From positions 8,556,001 through 8,620,000 of the forward strand of contig OX359249.1 in the NCBI GenBank assembly GCA_947179485.1: DNA of 64,000 nt, in the 5' to 3' direction. The notes beneath the pieces were generated by a model. The model did no database searches. It had not been told where the DNA came from and was given only the letters and a program-made list of their open reading frames with translations. Positions 1-13,119 of the stretch are shown here, in pieces. The stretch's first letter is position 1; every line of letters begins with the position of its first letter. The position numbers and the translations under genes are program-made. Source of the stretch: Allacma fusca (taxonomy: Eukaryota; Arthropoda; Collembola; Symphypleona; Sminthuridae).

Positions 1-77
1 GGAGTCTTCAAAAACTATTCGGTCTGAAATTGTTATAAAAATATATCAATTTACATTACAAAAACTTCGTGCAAACA

Positions 78-83
78 TTTATT
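78..83 (-). terminator. Candidate poly(A) signal of the POD-1 gene
   Basis: AATAAA on the minus strand, about 200 bp beyond the POD-1 stop codon (TAA at 284-286). Positions 1-283 otherwise hold only AT-rich sequence read as 3' UTR and flank. Position and motif fit; nothing confirms use. Confidence 0.35.
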
Positions 84-283
84 TTTCAACCAAATCAAAC
101 ACACGAATAAAAAATTAAAAAGATTAAATCAGCCTTTGTTCACAGCAAATTAAGAAAGCCAGCCTTATTTAGAAAACTTAAGACTTCCCAGAGAAATCCT
201 TAACTAAATAAAACATATATGAGATGAGCCCTATTAGGCGTATTTGATGTAATCTTGAATCAGATGAAATAGAGCGAAATAAC

Positions 284-3200
284 TTAAGCACACATAAAGA
301 ATTGTAAAACTTGAGTTACCCAGTCATCCTCATCTACGTCGTTTGGATTTTCTTGTCCAATCTCAAAATTTAAGTTAAATTTTTCTCTTAAGGCCTGCTC
401 GACCTGGTGAATTCACGGAAATTATATCAAAACTACTAAATAATAGCAAGCTAGACTCAAAAGATATGAAAAGTAATAATACTAGATCATTCTTATGTCA
501 CTCTTTTCTAACTATCACACGACTAACCTTCTTCTGGCGCCGAACAGCTTCAGCGTTGTTCAAATTTGAGTTGGCGGACAGTGCAGTAGCAGGCTTAGAC
601 GGCTTCACAGCCTTAGGTTCTACTGCGACCGGTCGAGACGAACCGTTACCACTGGCATCAGTCACTAATGAGATTGAAAATAAATTACACACACCGTCAT
701 GCTAAATAGTCGAATCTCAAATATTTTCAGCTTCATGAGCGTGCAAGGATCATACATGATTTCATGTTTGGAGGTTTCAGACTGATCCGGTAAGGGTCGT
801 CATTGTTTCCAGAAAACCATTCACGACTTGTCATTGTCGGCTCCCACAAAACCTTTGTAGGTGGGAATAAATCGTCTTGGAAAAATTCACTCTGCAAATA
901 GTGTCTCCGTATTAATTAAGATATCAATCATGTGCACCGGGAGGCTTTACAAAATAATGTGTCATGAGTGAAAAGGTACAGGACGTTAGATAAATAAGCA
1001 ATACAAGCGAAATTACTTCCAAGAACGAAGCTGTAAAATTTTACCTTTACTCTTGGAACTGTAAAACTCCAAATTTCAACAGAAAATTCAGTCAATCGGA
1101 GAGCCCGAGCGAATTCAACATTTTGAACTTCACAAGCATTCTTCTTAAGAAAACTGATTCCTTGATGAGGACCTGTGCAGCGATGGTGACTCAAAGGACG
1201 AAGATGAGGGGTATAGCTCATGACATCAAAAGCAAAAATCGTACTATCACCCTAAAATATAATCGATATAAACCTTTTTTTATCTTTTGCAGTCGGCACA
1301 ATGCTATATAATCCTAACTAGTGTATATGCTGTCATTTAAACGGGAAACGAATCAACTTACCCGTCCGCTTAAAAATAAAATCGACGAGTCTTCATCATA
1401 ACATGGCACAAGTATTGCAGGTGAAACATCCAGAGACACGGTTGCAACGCTTTCTAGTGTCGCAGAATTGTACATATGCAACTGGCGCTCGGAAGAGCTA
1501 AAAATAAATTAAATATTTGGGTTAGTTAATAATCTGAGTAACATTAATATTCATCAGTTTACTTTGTCCTTGACTATTACCGATCAAATCCAGCAACAAT
1601 TAGAAATTTTCCTTCTAAAACCCAAATAACACGCCCGCCACGAACACCAGCGGGTCCTTTGCCACAAACTATTTCATTTATATCTTTCCTTGGTTCGTAA
1701 ACTCGTATTTTCCCATCCTTACAAGCTGTAGCAAACTTTGATCCACAAGTACTCCAGTCAAAACTGAATATTTGTATCTAAAAAAGTATTTTAATAAATT
1801 AATACAACGAATTGTATACATCTCGATAAATGGTTTCTTGTGAGACGTACTTGATCCGCAGGCAGATGCAAAATGATCATGTCTTGCTGAAGTGCTAAAT
1901 CCCAAATACGGATGGACAAGTCGTAAGAACCCGTAGCTAGAACGTCTTGTGCAAGAGGATGAAAGCGAACAAAATAAACTTTCTCTGCATGACCCGCAGT
2001 ACTCCATTCTGGCTTATTTGTCTGCTCTGTTAAACCTCCAACCGGGATCCTCCACAACCAAATTTTCCCATCATCTGTTCCAACAGCTAGACGTTGGTTA
2101 TCAAAGGGATCCCACATAAAATCCATAACTTTGGTCCCATGTACTAGAGCTGGAATGACACCGTCTGGTTGTCTCCCAGGTTTTCGAATCTCGAATATTG
2201 CAACTTTGCCCCCTGGTGTATTTAGGGGAACAGCAACTCGGTCCGGATTTGCTAAAGATAGAATATAACATTCTTGACATGCAATTTTCATGACGAAATA
2301 AGCCGGAATAAATGAAACTTTTGGGATGTAGTTTAGGTCACTTACCTTGAATGAGTTCACTTTCACCAGGACATGTTGTGCTGATGTTTCGCAAATTTTC
2401 AATGTGAAACTTTTTGTGCAACGGTGCTGCTTTGAAATTCCGGAACTTTGATACTTGTCCTAATACAAATACAGAGTTAATAAAAATAAATCCTCTTATC
2501 CGAGCTTTTAAAAAAAGCAGCTTACCGAAAACTGTGTCAATCCGCTTAGCAGTTGTCTTCGAAGGAACATTAGATATTACTTCCTGAGATTTAACGTTTA
2601 TGTTCGAATCCAACTTCCCCGGACATTTACGTTCAGGCTTCACGATTGGTTTGCTTCCCTCCGACATAGGCAGAGAGGAAACTGGAATACTATCAATCTG
2701 ATGAGATTTAGATTCTACATGAGATTCACTGGTACTTTCTCTTTCTACTGTAACAGCGGACTTATGAGAATCTTCCTCTTCCACGAAGGAGTTGTGCTGG
2801 AACATTTTCAGTCGATCAGCAACCGTCATTCTAGGTTTGCGAGAAGATGATGCATCTGGCACTGATGGGACTGAAGATGATCTGGCCTCGAAAGCTTTAC
2901 GACGATCTGACGTGGACACGTGAACCACACTATTTTGATCTGGCTTATCGTTTCCATTTTCCGTTCCGTTGGAACTGTGTCCATTGGAATGAGCTATTTC
3001 TTGGTCATGTTCATTATTATTGAGCGTATTAGCAGGATCATCCCTTGAAACTGGAGTCCCTGAAATTACTGATTCAGTATCTTCCATTGATAAGCTTCGA
3101 GGATAATCGGAACCTGAATTTCTCTTGGATAAGAACGAGCTGGGCGTTCTTAAAACGGATACGTTTGACTGCTATAATCAAAATATAGATTATTTTCATT

Positions 3201-4975
3201 ACAAATACGAAACAAAAATAACGCAATAAATATTTAAAATGTTTTACATTGTTAACTCTGGGTCTTGGAATGGGTACAGCCCGACTTCCAACTGCTTCTT
3301 GAACTTCGTCGGCTGAAGATGAACCAGATGAAAGCGACTTCTTCCTTGGCCGTGGCTCCGGAACTTCTTTTTTATACAAATCTGGTTCCGGTTCAATCAT
3401 GCGAGATATTTTTGCTTCTTCTTCCTTCTTGCGAACACTTAAACTAGGTTTATATACTGGCGTTACAGCATTGGCTTTTCCGTTAGGATTCAGACTCACT
3501 TTGGTTACGGCTCCATTAAAACCCCCCATCCACAGAGATGCGGTGCCACTCGTAACCGTACCTCTTGTATCAGGGTAAAGATCAGAATGAAAGTCCATAT
3601 ATGACTTCCTCGGAACGTGATAAGGAATTGGAATGATCGAGGAAGCAGTCAATTGTATGATACGATTAACTTCCGTTTCCATTACTTTAAGAGCTCGTTT
3701 AGGTAACAAACAAGCTCCCTTTGTTTGTTCCCCGTTGTACCTAAATCCTTCAGTCAGATAAGGTTCACTCTCAGAGAATTCCATGTATGTTATAGAGGCG
3801 TCACCTCTTCCAGCTATGAAGAGCATATTTGTGTCAGCGTCATACAGAGGCATCAAAATTCCTGTAGAACTGTCAAAGTTTAGTGTCTTGACTGGTGAAT
3901 CGAAATTTCTCGAGTCACGAACAAATATTTGGCGTATCCGACTCTGAAAATCAAGTAAGAAACGAACTTTCATTGGTTTGAATTGCTCCAAACGCACGTA
4001 TCCAACCGGAAAGTGATTTATATCTTTGGTTTATAAGTTTCAGGGGAAATCAGTATACCGAATCAAAACCGGTTGTCAATATGTAAGGAGAATCTCCCAA
4101 CCAGAGCACTCTGGAATCTTTTGCATTATCATGGCTAGTTGCAGACGCAATGCTCTGTTTTCCTCGCAGATCAATAATTCGTACTATCTTGTCTTTTGCA
4201 CAAGTTGCAAGTAAAGTTCCAGCTTTGGTCCAAGACATTGACATAATTGTTCCATCATGCAAGTCATTATCTGTAAACAGCAGATAAACATCATGTAACA
4301 AAGTATTAGGTTACTAGTAGCAGTGCCTACAGTCTGTGTCGCTGGCACGCTCTTACCGTGAAACAATTCTTTGTTGTAAAGGATATCCCACAGAGTCAAC
4401 GAGTTTTGCGAGGAGTACCCAAGCAAGTATTCCGCAATTGGATTGAACACCACATTCTCCACCCGGCGATGTTTAGAACTGGTGACGCACTCAGGGGTCA
4501 AAGTAGACAAATCATTCAAATCATTTGGACCAATGGACCAAATTTTAACCGTCGAATCTGCTGAACATGTGGCAAGAAGACCATCTTCAAATGGTGAAAA
4601 ATCGAAATCAGTCACCAAATCGCTGTGGGCATTTAGAATTGGCAGAGTTGTCCCAGTAATGGTCGAGTCTGAGTCTAATGCAACTACCCCCAGCTGAGAG
4701 CCTGTATTCATTAAACTCTCTCATTCAACAATAACTCAAAATAGGTTTTACTTTCTTAAAAGTCACAGACAAAACACAAATATTACACAATCCACAATAT
4801 AATCATCTGACTCACCGGTTGCTTGAACATTGAAGGCTACGAATGCAGTCGAGGCTTTAATGTAACTTCCAGAGCAATTATAAGAGCCAATAGTCAAGTC
4901 CCTCACCCATGGTTCGTGCTTAGAAATCTTAGGAGCTGCATTTTTGTACTTCGATGCCTTGAATCGACGTGACAT
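284..4975 (-). CDS. pod1: POD-1 / coronin-7 family actin regulator (13 coding exons)
   Basis: Long coronin with two tandem WD40 beta-propellers. The family binds F-actin; fly and worm POD-1 act in cell polarity and axon guidance, mammalian coronin-7 in Golgi trafficking. Exons in transcript order: 4975-4816, 4701-4357, 4270-4059, 3943-3248, 3171-2526, 2459-2346, 2251-1851, 1777-1581, 1497-1362, 1251-1045, 891-756, 664-528, 403-284. All junctions are GT-AG and in phase, giving 3,507 nt and 1,168 residues. It starts MSRRFKASKYKNAAPK. Propeller 1 (about residues 20-430) includes HSDLVTDFDFSPFEDGLLAT; propeller 2 (about 690-1,095) includes GHAEKVYFVRFHPLAQDVLA and SYDLSIRIWDL. The linker (about 430-686) is Ser/Pro/Arg-rich. 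The C-terminus keeps the acidic DVDEDDW tail, then about ten extra residues. ATG 4975-4973 is chosen because the codon before it in the open frame is GTG; an AG at 4992-4991 suggests a spliced 5' UTR. Family certain; exact 3' end less so. Confidence 0.95.
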
Positions 4976-4990
4976 TTTCACTTATCTAAT

Positions 4991-7900
4991 CTGCAATCCA
5001 AAAAATACAAGTATATAAACAAACATTTCAAACACTCACACTCCTCCAATTGCATTTTTCCCTTCAAACATCCTACAAAAGTATTAGTTAATGTTACCAG
5101 GATCTTAACTCTTCCATTTACTCATACATTTACTCATACATGCCCATGGTTCCCATGGTACAATTTTAAAAGCGTGCATATGCAATAACAACTCTAATAA
5201 TTGCACGCTACACAATCTTCATCATCATGATTACTCACATATTTAAACATAGAACGTGAATCATTTGTTATTCTTTTGAACAGTAAGTACTGAATTCAAC
5301 ATACATACATTAATTTGCGTTCCCATTATCTCCAATCTCAGTCCCACCTAACTGCTACAATTTACTCACTCCAGTAATAACAAAAACAGTCCTTTTTTTT
5401 CAACACACTATGTGTCAACCATAACCAAACGTGCGGACACTCTAGACATACCGTCAACCATAGATTGTAATGTTGAACGACCACAACCGCAAGTACTATA
5501 GTAATAAAAATGTCTTTAACTATACGCTTCACTGCATACATATATCATATACATTTAATGCTCTACCTGAGACAGACATTCCTCTCGCCTCTCAATCCTG
5601 ACTATCCTCACAATCCTACACACACACGTCAGATTAATTAATACTTGTTAGAGGCACTTACCATATTACCAGTTACCATGACATACAACAACATTCACCA
5701 TAATTCCTTTCACACCCACCTACATTTTAACAAACAAGGTGTTGACGCTCATGTTTACCTGCGGTATACAAATATTCTTCAAAGGAGAAATGAGGAATGC
5801 ACAAGAATTTTTAGTCCTTTCACCAGTCTTCCTGTTAAATTGACACTGTCAAAGATGTCAACAACTCTACCCCTCAATTAAGTAGTCTGCACTAAAGGGG
5901 AGACAGATTCCTGATCACAAATACTTCTTTAACTGTTTATATAATAACAAAAGAGTAAAAAGAGGCAGACAGACAGAGACAGAGATCAGGGCGTGAAAGA
6001 AATTTTAATTCGCGACTTTACCCTTTACTGGCAGTTTTTGTTGTTACTGGTAAACCTACGGAAATTGGTTTCACAACTCAAACTGTCAGTTGACTTTTGG
6101 GTTCTTGTTTGATTCTCCGGGAAGCTCTAGTTCCTTGAAGAGCATTTAATAGTTCCTGAAGTCACATCTCTTGTAAAACTAAGTTAGAAAAATTTGACGT
6201 TCACATGTGTCAGTCCAGTATAGAGATATATACATATATGATTGTTAATTTTTTTCTGACCGTGTACTTGAACTTGAGAGGAATATAGAGTGACAGACTG
6301 ATAGTTATTATTCTGGAGGAAATACAAGAGCACTAGTTTTGAGTATACACCGTCACTGTGCTGTAATGATGTGTGGAGAGTGTGTGTGTGTGTGTGTGTG
6401 TTTGTAATAAGTACTTATGTGTAAGGGTGCAGAGGGGATGTATTAAAGTAAAAGGGTAACTTTTGGCATTGTGTATGTTATTAATACTGAAAGAGACGAG
6501 ACTAAAAAGAAGAGAGAATATCTCCACCAAAACCAAACCAGCCGAATGCAAAAGTGCCTGCCTGGCCCTATATATATATACTGTGTGTATGTCTTCGGCT
6601 GTGTGTAGTGTGTGTACTCTGGGACTGGGAGTGTGAGTACTGTAAGTAGTGTGAGTGCTGGGTAATATACAGAAATACAGACGTCACACTAACTCTCTGT
6701 GTTATTCACACACAGTATGTATTTATGTACCTTGAACTTATGCGTGTACAAAACCACTACTATTGATGCACGAAAGCGAGCGCATGCGATTGCAATGCTA
6801 AAGCCATTATGCTCTTGCACTCGTAAACCCGTCGTCTACTTTTACCCGTGAAATTGCTCAACCTGAACAACCCGACGCCCCAAAGTAAATACCGCACTCC
6901 AATGGATATATAGCTTACCCGGTGTCAGTCAGAACGCTTTATAATTGACTCCAATTCCATGCGCCAGTAGTAGTAGCCAGAGAGTATGCATTTGTTTGGC
7001 CCTCATCCCTACCCCTGCCCTATGTGGGAAACTCTTTTTTGTTTTATTGGGACTCATACCAGTTACCAAATTCACACCAGGCAGAGCATGAGGGTTAATG
7101 AGGTCTCATATGAGGATGTATAATCATTATTAGGCTAAACTAATTGGCATTGTAATTGGAATTTTTGGACAGTGAAGAGTGTCTCTATAAGGGTACCGGT
7201 AAAGGAGTGGTATTTGCCGCTTGTATTAATGGCATGATCTAATAGAAAAATTAGCATTGGGACAATGGGTATTGTGCCCGACAAATTTTATCCTGGTAAT
7301 GGGAATGATCTTGGAAGGGGTTCTCTTCCAGGGACAGGTCACTGTAATAATTAGTAACCGGGTTAGTATTTGAATATTTATGTATTTTAAAGAAAATGCG
7401 TTTGTAATTAAAAGGGAGTCTCTCACACTGTGATCCCTATATAGGGGGCATATTACATTATTTAGCAGCAAATATATACATAATGTTAAAGTGTAACAAC
7501 TATTAATGGCTTGGTTTTAGGTTCTTACATTCAGGAGAATTTCTGTTTGATGTTGTCTGATAAAGGTCAAATAGGAGTTTCAAATGAAAAAAGAGGGATT
7601 AATATGAGGATTTACAGTGCTTATGAGGACTTGTAGGGGCTATGCACATAGTGTATGCGGCCGTGGTCAGCAATACGCTACGGTACAATAAATCTAATAA
7701 GTGTTGCGTCAGCCCTCAACTCGTTATAATTTCTGGTTCGGCATTTGGCATTCTTGATCAAAGGTGATGGGGTGAGGAACTTCGGGAATTTAATGAAGCT
7801 GTAATGGAATTTATTTTGGTGAGGAATCAAGGCTGGAGGCCGGTCTCTGCAAAAGATTTTCAATAATTATCTCAACTCTAATAAGCCAAAGTGAATTCAT

Positions 7901-8774
7901 ACGATGGCATAATTAGTAGCAGTAGAGTATGAGGTTCATGAACATCAACATTTTTCCTCAACACATAGTATGGACATACACATTTATGGAAATGATGTAG
8001 TAATATAGGCTGGACATATCTGTGCTAATTACTTACAATTAGTGTTTACTTTTCACTACAAATATACTTACTAGTGGTGTACGATTTAGCTTGAAAGGCT
8101 TTATTATACATATTTCATTGGATATACAAAGAGAAAAACTCACAAAGGTATTAATTTTCAGGTTACAAAAACTCATGCGGTCTCCAGAGGGACAATTTAA
8201 ATCTGAAGCTACATCTTTCTGGGCAGTCATCCGCTCTAGGAAAGTGTAGGCTTGAAATATTTTGAACAACGTGAGCCAATTTAAAAATCGGATAAAATCA
8301 TGGTGTATGTACAGTCTAAATTTAATATACATTTCTAGTGTTGAAAACAGTCGTTTAAAAATAGTTTTCTTCACGCATGTACACAAATCGAAAATGACAA
8401 GCAAAGCGAATACTTATATGATAGAGCGAAATGTAGTAAAGTGCGGTAAATACGCGGGATTTGTGTTCATCGATGATTTCAGCACATAAAAAACTGTACA
8501 AACTCATCTGACCCTTGCATTGGGCTGATCCAATGCAATAGCTACAATTTCAAACCCCCGACCTAGTAATACAAATTTTCAATGAATACATTTTCAAAGT
8601 CTCTTTGATTGTTGATGCGGCACATTTAAGAAAAACGCTAGGATTGACCGGCTCATATAACTGCTTGATTAATTCGCTGTTTAGTTCCTCAACTACTGAT
8701 TAAATGATACAATATTGTAAAACCCCTAAATTTCCCCATACAAAGCAGGTAACAAATTGAGCACAAAACGTCAG
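4991..8774. other. Intergenic region between POD-1 and FAM210B
   Basis: No convincing coding exon on either strand. It must hold the POD-1 promoter and probably a non-coding first exon, since an acceptor-like TTGCAG lies just upstream of the POD-1 ATG. It contains a GT-repeat near 6.38 kb and a stretch rich in TGTGAGTGT-like words at about 6.57-6.68 kb. The open frames here (up to about 120 codons) show no domain, splice context or compositional bias and are taken as chance. Confidence 0.6.
6381..6402. repeat. (GT)n microsatellite
   Basis: About eleven uninterrupted TG units in the POD-1 upstream region. Confidence 0.95.
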
Positions 8775-10132
8775 TTATGTGGGAGGTTTCTTCAAAAATC
8801 CAATTCTTCGCAAGTATCCGACGATGAATGGTGTAGCGGTGAGGGTGATGGCAATTCGTGCCGGAGCAAAAACTTTATGAAAGGCATACGCAACAACAAA
8901 TGTACTTGCTCCTTGGGTAATTTTACTCCCCATGATGGCTTGGCTCACTCCTATTCTCTCCAAAAGAGCAGGTACGTCAAGGCCACTGTGAATTACAGAA
9001 ACGACATCATTTTACACAATACGAATACACAATGACAAAATTAATCCGAGCATAACTGCGGACTCCGTCCACCGTCCGTGAAGACGCCTCACAGACTAGA
9101 TACACTTTTGATCAAAAGCAAAATCATCACACACGCCTTTCCCCTTAAAGGAACAGGAACTAGGTCCAAGAATCCATGAATAAAAATGGGTAACATCAGA
9201 ACGTCAGTACATAAAACGTACAATACTTTCGAAGAACAAAAAAGGATCTAACAATGCATCGTGCAATATACGAGACTTGATGCAAGTAGCCCAGGTTTAC
9301 TTTTACTTTAAATACTACTCTCCTGTAAATACTTAAATCCACTTTCCACTCATTCAAAACAAATCTCGATGAGGTTGTTTCTAATAAAAATGCATCTAGT
9401 CCATTTTACTTCTTCATCGACAGTGCCCCAAAATGAGAGTGGAATCTGAAAGCACACAGCACGCCTCAATAAATAATTAATGAAGTATATATATATATAT
9501 ATATATATCCCACAATAATTATTTTAGATTATGCCCTTCCACACATCAAATTCAAAATCAATAATCACATGAATAACTCACCAAGATACTAGAGCATAGC
9601 AGATACCTACTGACGCCGAAGATATGATTACATGGAATACGATCACAGTGGCACCATAATCTTTTATAGCTTTTTTAAATTTATCCTTCGTACTGAGTTT
9701 AGCGGCTGGAGCCCCTTCTTTAATCGGAGAGGATTCATCCTTGACATCATCATCATTTTTGGGACTGGTACTTGGACTTGAACTTCCTGAAGTTGTCACG
9801 GTCCGTTTGGAACAATACGATCCATCCGGAATGCTTGTCATGGAATTATAATAATTATTCCCGTTCATAAGTAAGCTTCGGCTGAGCTTCTGATTCCTGT
9901 CCGAAGAATAGCACAACTGATGAGGAGAATTGGGTAACTTTTGTCTATTACATAACAACGATGCTGCTGACGTTGACAAACATTTGTACGGACTACTTGG
10001 GCCCGCTAAGTCAGAGAAAGTCAATAGATTTTTCTTATTTACAAGTGTCTCTAACTGCGCACATTTCAATCCCGTCTTGGAAGTATTTAACCTCAATAGT
10101 AACTTTAATTGACAACTTCTAAACACAGCCAT
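8775..10132 (-). CDS. FAM210B: FAM210B-like mitochondrial membrane protein (DUF1279), two exons
   Basis: Exons 10132-9582 and 8985-8775, GT-AG, phase 2, giving 762 nt and 253 residues. The N-terminus (MAVFRSCQLKLLLRLNTS) is basic, Ser/Leu-rich and lacks acidic residues, as expected for a mitochondrial targeting sequence. A Ser-rich spacer follows. The DUF1279 domain begins near residue 145 with STKDKFKKAIKDYGATVIVF and its first membrane segment (about 160-182). The second exon carries the second hydrophobic region, with STFVVAYAFHKVFAPARI and the ending GFLKKPPT, closer to FAM210B than FAM210A. FAM210 proteins sit in the inner mitochondrial membrane; FAM210B has been linked to iron/haem handling and respiration in vertebrates. 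The 596-bp intron carries an AT microsatellite. ATG 10132 is the first in frame. Family call is firm; the A/B split is judged from memory of the C-terminus. Confidence 0.9.
9486..9508. repeat. (TA)n microsatellite in the FAM210B intron
   Basis: Uninterrupted TA dinucleotides of about 23 bp, 74 bp downstream (in transcript sense) of the intron donor. Confidence 0.95.
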
Positions 10133-11378
10133 GACAAAAACACGTCTTCCAACTTTTCAGGAACTGTAGTTCGTGCGTAAGCTCACGATTGGACTGTTGG
10201 ATGCGGAGCTCTTCAAGGATGAGACCATGTGTATGCATTTGCCCAGCGTAGTTTCTGAATTGTGAACTGATAACAAGTCAAAACGTGAAAGCGAAAGTGC
10301 TGACGTTTAAATATTATATAACTAGATATATAAATGCATGTACACCTTTAACAAAATCCTATAGGCAACTTTGTCTATAATGTTCCCTCTCGGGACAGGG
10401 ATTTTTATTTTTTATCCGCTATAAAAACTATCTGTCATACTCCCTAGCTAGATTCCATTTAATAAGCATTATTTGTATGGGGCTGGGGGACCAGACGAGT
10501 TAGACTCTGCTAAGTTTGTACAGCCATTTGACGATGAGCGGACATTTGGTATACAATGGGCTAAAGGCTAAAACAACGGTTCTGTGCCAATTAACACTAA
10601 TAATAATTAGACAAATAAATACTGATTTATTTGTATTTACCATGGAGATGCATCGACTTTGTACAAATATGAAGCCCAGGCCCAGACTCTCAGTACTTAC
10701 CTATGAAGATTATAGTCACGCGTCACGCGCTTTACCCCACCGTAAATGCAAATGTACTCACGTGCATTGCCAATCTGAAGTGCGATAAAAATATTATGTA
10801 AATAGAAGATTATGTAAGCGTAATATGTGAGTGTAATGTCTTTTATTAGATTGAAGGAATTAAAATAGAGAATGCGTATTAACAGCAAAGTAAGGAGTAG
10901 GATCGCCGTCAGGATCTACATGATATGATACTAATTGTCGCTAATCATATTCAAACTGAAGACACTTCAGCACTTCATGATGATTTCAGTTCATGATGAT
11001 ATTCGTAAGCATATGCTTATTCACATTGTAAAAATACACTCCCGCTGTATAGAAGAGTCATCATTTGACATTTCCTCTGTAGGAGCAAACGTATTTGGGC
11101 GCATACCCATTTAACGCAATGTTAATTTTTTTTCCTTGTAAGAGGATGCCGCTGCTGAAAATGCCAAACTTTTCTTTTCTCTTGTAAAGAAATTGATAAA
11201 AATGTTTTTTCTCCATTTTTAGAAAAAAATGCCCCTACGTAGAAGACTACATACGAAGGGGCTGCAAAAGAGAGAAAGCCCAGGCTTTTGGACATTCATT
11301 TTATTTCATTATAAATTACTGTAGAGCAAAGAACATTGAAAGCAATCCTAAAGGCGAAACGCTATTAGTGGGTAGAGT

Positions 11379-11469
11379 CAGGGGTAGATTTACGGGGTGG
11401 CCCACCAAGGTCCAATTAGGGGAAAATATTTTAGAGCGAGGGGAAAAATATTTTATTAATCCATCCCTG
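11379..11469. mobile_element. Possible short hAT-like MITE
   Basis: Left end reads CAGGGGTAGATTTA; the right end, reverse-complemented, reads CAGGGATGGATTAA, forming imperfect terminal inverted repeats of about 14 bp in a 91-bp unit. CAGGG(G/C)-type ends are typical of hAT superfamily non-autonomous elements. No convincing 8-bp target-site duplication could be seen, so this stays tentative. Confidence 0.35.
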
Positions 11470-11711
11470 GCCTGGGTACAATTATTAGCTCAATACCGTA
11501 AAAGATGCATAACAGGAAAGATACAAGTTCTAATGAATCTTTGATACAACGCCGAAAAGAAAGAACACTAACCTCCGACACACAACCTCTCGGGGTTTAC
11601 TAACTTTGACATAATATTATTCCCGATAATTCCATATGAATAGCGTCTCTTTCTCCAGTCATATGTGTTATGATATTGGGGTGTAACATATCCTTACGAA
11701 GTTAGAACTGG

Positions 11712-11752
11712 GACTTAACTTACTTAGGAGATAACCCCTAAGTAAGTAAGTC
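11712..11752. repeat. 16-bp-stem hairpin
   Basis: GACTT-A-ACTTACTTAGG pairs with CCTAAGTAAGTAAGTC across an 8-nt loop. The stem is 16 bp with a single bulged A (11717). Too short for a canonical pre-miRNA; role unknown. Confidence 0.8.
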
Positions 11753-11879
11753 TTTATCTAATCATTCCACTTTAATGTTTTCTTATTTCGGCTACGTCTT
11801 AGGTTAGTTTTAAGATGTTCAAAGGCTGACTTGTACTTGCATTGACTGAATCAAATATTATGGTCGCTATAATACCACT

Positions 11880-12180
11880 TGTCGTTTTGACTAGGGTAGG
11901 TTAAACTGTTTGGAGGGTTAATCTCTAGAGGATGTGGGAGATAATCATTAGGGGTATTATGTCCATGTGGGGTGAAATAAGAGGGGGTCATTTCTGGAGG
12001 GATTATCTCTACATGTCGTCTATATGGGGAGAAACAATCATTTTCGGAGAAACTTTCTTTCGTAGAGGGTAGAAATAATAAGAGGAGAGGTTCACCAGAG
12101 GGGTATTTGGATCCCGGAAGGATTAACTCCATAAAGGGAGATACAACCGGAGGGAACATCTCCAAGAGATCGTGTCGGAA
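11880..12180. repeat. Degenerate purine-rich tandem repeat
   Basis: Units resembling GGAGGGATTATCTC / GGAAGGATTAACTCC recur at irregular spacing of about 16-40 bp with much divergence. Read on the minus strand the array keeps a 123-codon frame rich in Pro, Ser and Tyr, more easily explained by periodicity than by a gene. Confidence 0.45.
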
Positions 12181-12705
12181 AGAATCAAAAATTATTTCCT
12201 TATCTGTCAGGGAGCGTATCAAACTTCACTGAAACTTAAGTCAATTAGCCGAAGGTCAAAGTAAGTACACTGTAAAACTAAAGGAGGGTAGAAAATAGTT
12301 TACTAAGGAACGAAGATAGAGTCTCAACGTGATCTATCCGTAAGTCAGTTTTATCCAAGAACAAAAGTAATTCTTCAACTTTCAGAGGCTAGAAAAACAT
12401 GTTCAACGCAGTAAGTAATTAAAGCCAGAGTTTAGGTGTGTTTCGGCTTAATAGTAACGGGGAAATTTAATATTATGTCAAAGGTCCAAAGCGCTATGGA
12501 ACAGAATATTTTACTGGGAATAAGGTTTTAAAATCCCATAGCGGTTTGGTTTCAGGGTAGTAACGTGTGACATTACGGTAAATTTAGCATGGACATTGTC
12601 ATTCTTGAACAATTACGTATTTTGGGCAGATTCATAGAATATAGCAGAACTGTGAGATAACTAGAATAAATTATATTTTCGCAGTCAATTTCAAAATTCC
12701 AAGGT

Positions 12706-12783
12706 AATTTTGGAGTGAAAGCCTTACCAGGCAATTGAGTGAAAGCCATACCAGGCAATTTTGGAGTGAAAGCCTTACCAGGC
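12706..12783. repeat. 27-bp minisatellite, three copies
   Basis: Copies at 12706-12732 (27 bp), 12733-12756 (24 bp, short internal deletion) and 12757-12783 (27 bp). Each contains GAGTGAAAGCC followed by TACCAGGC. Near-identical units indicate recent amplification. Confidence 0.9.
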
Positions 12784-13057
12784 ATTTTTGCGAAGTAGCG
12801 TATTGTACTGGTTGTGTTCTTAATTGCAACAAGTCTAGATTAGATACTCGATCAGTCAGAATTTGCTGTTTCTGATATTTTTTTAAATAGTCTTTGATCA
12901 AAGCAAAGCTGATAACGAGATTATTTTGAATTCTGCCTGAGGATGTACCATGCACGAAACTGTTCTACTGAATTTAATTTAATGAATCCCCAATTTTTGA
13001 AAGAAATAATTGTAAATACAAAATATTCAACCTAAAATTTGTGCATATTGTCGCGCC

Positions 13058-13119
13058 GAAGAGGCAAAATAGTCTTCATGTTACGTTTTTGTACAGCAAG
13101 TGGATCATTTTGCCTCTTC
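13058..13119. repeat. Inverted pair of a 13-bp dispersed motif
   Basis: GAAGAGGCAAAAT at 13058-13070 faces its exact reverse complement at 13107-13119, 36 bp apart. The same 13-mer occurs at 32567-32579, and variants occur near 34.8-35.3 kb, so this looks like a trace of a dispersed repeat family. Confidence 0.75.

Noticed and set aside
11851-12222. 123-codon minus-strand frame
   Set aside because: Generated by a degenerate purine-rich tandem repeat; Pro/Ser-rich with no domain.
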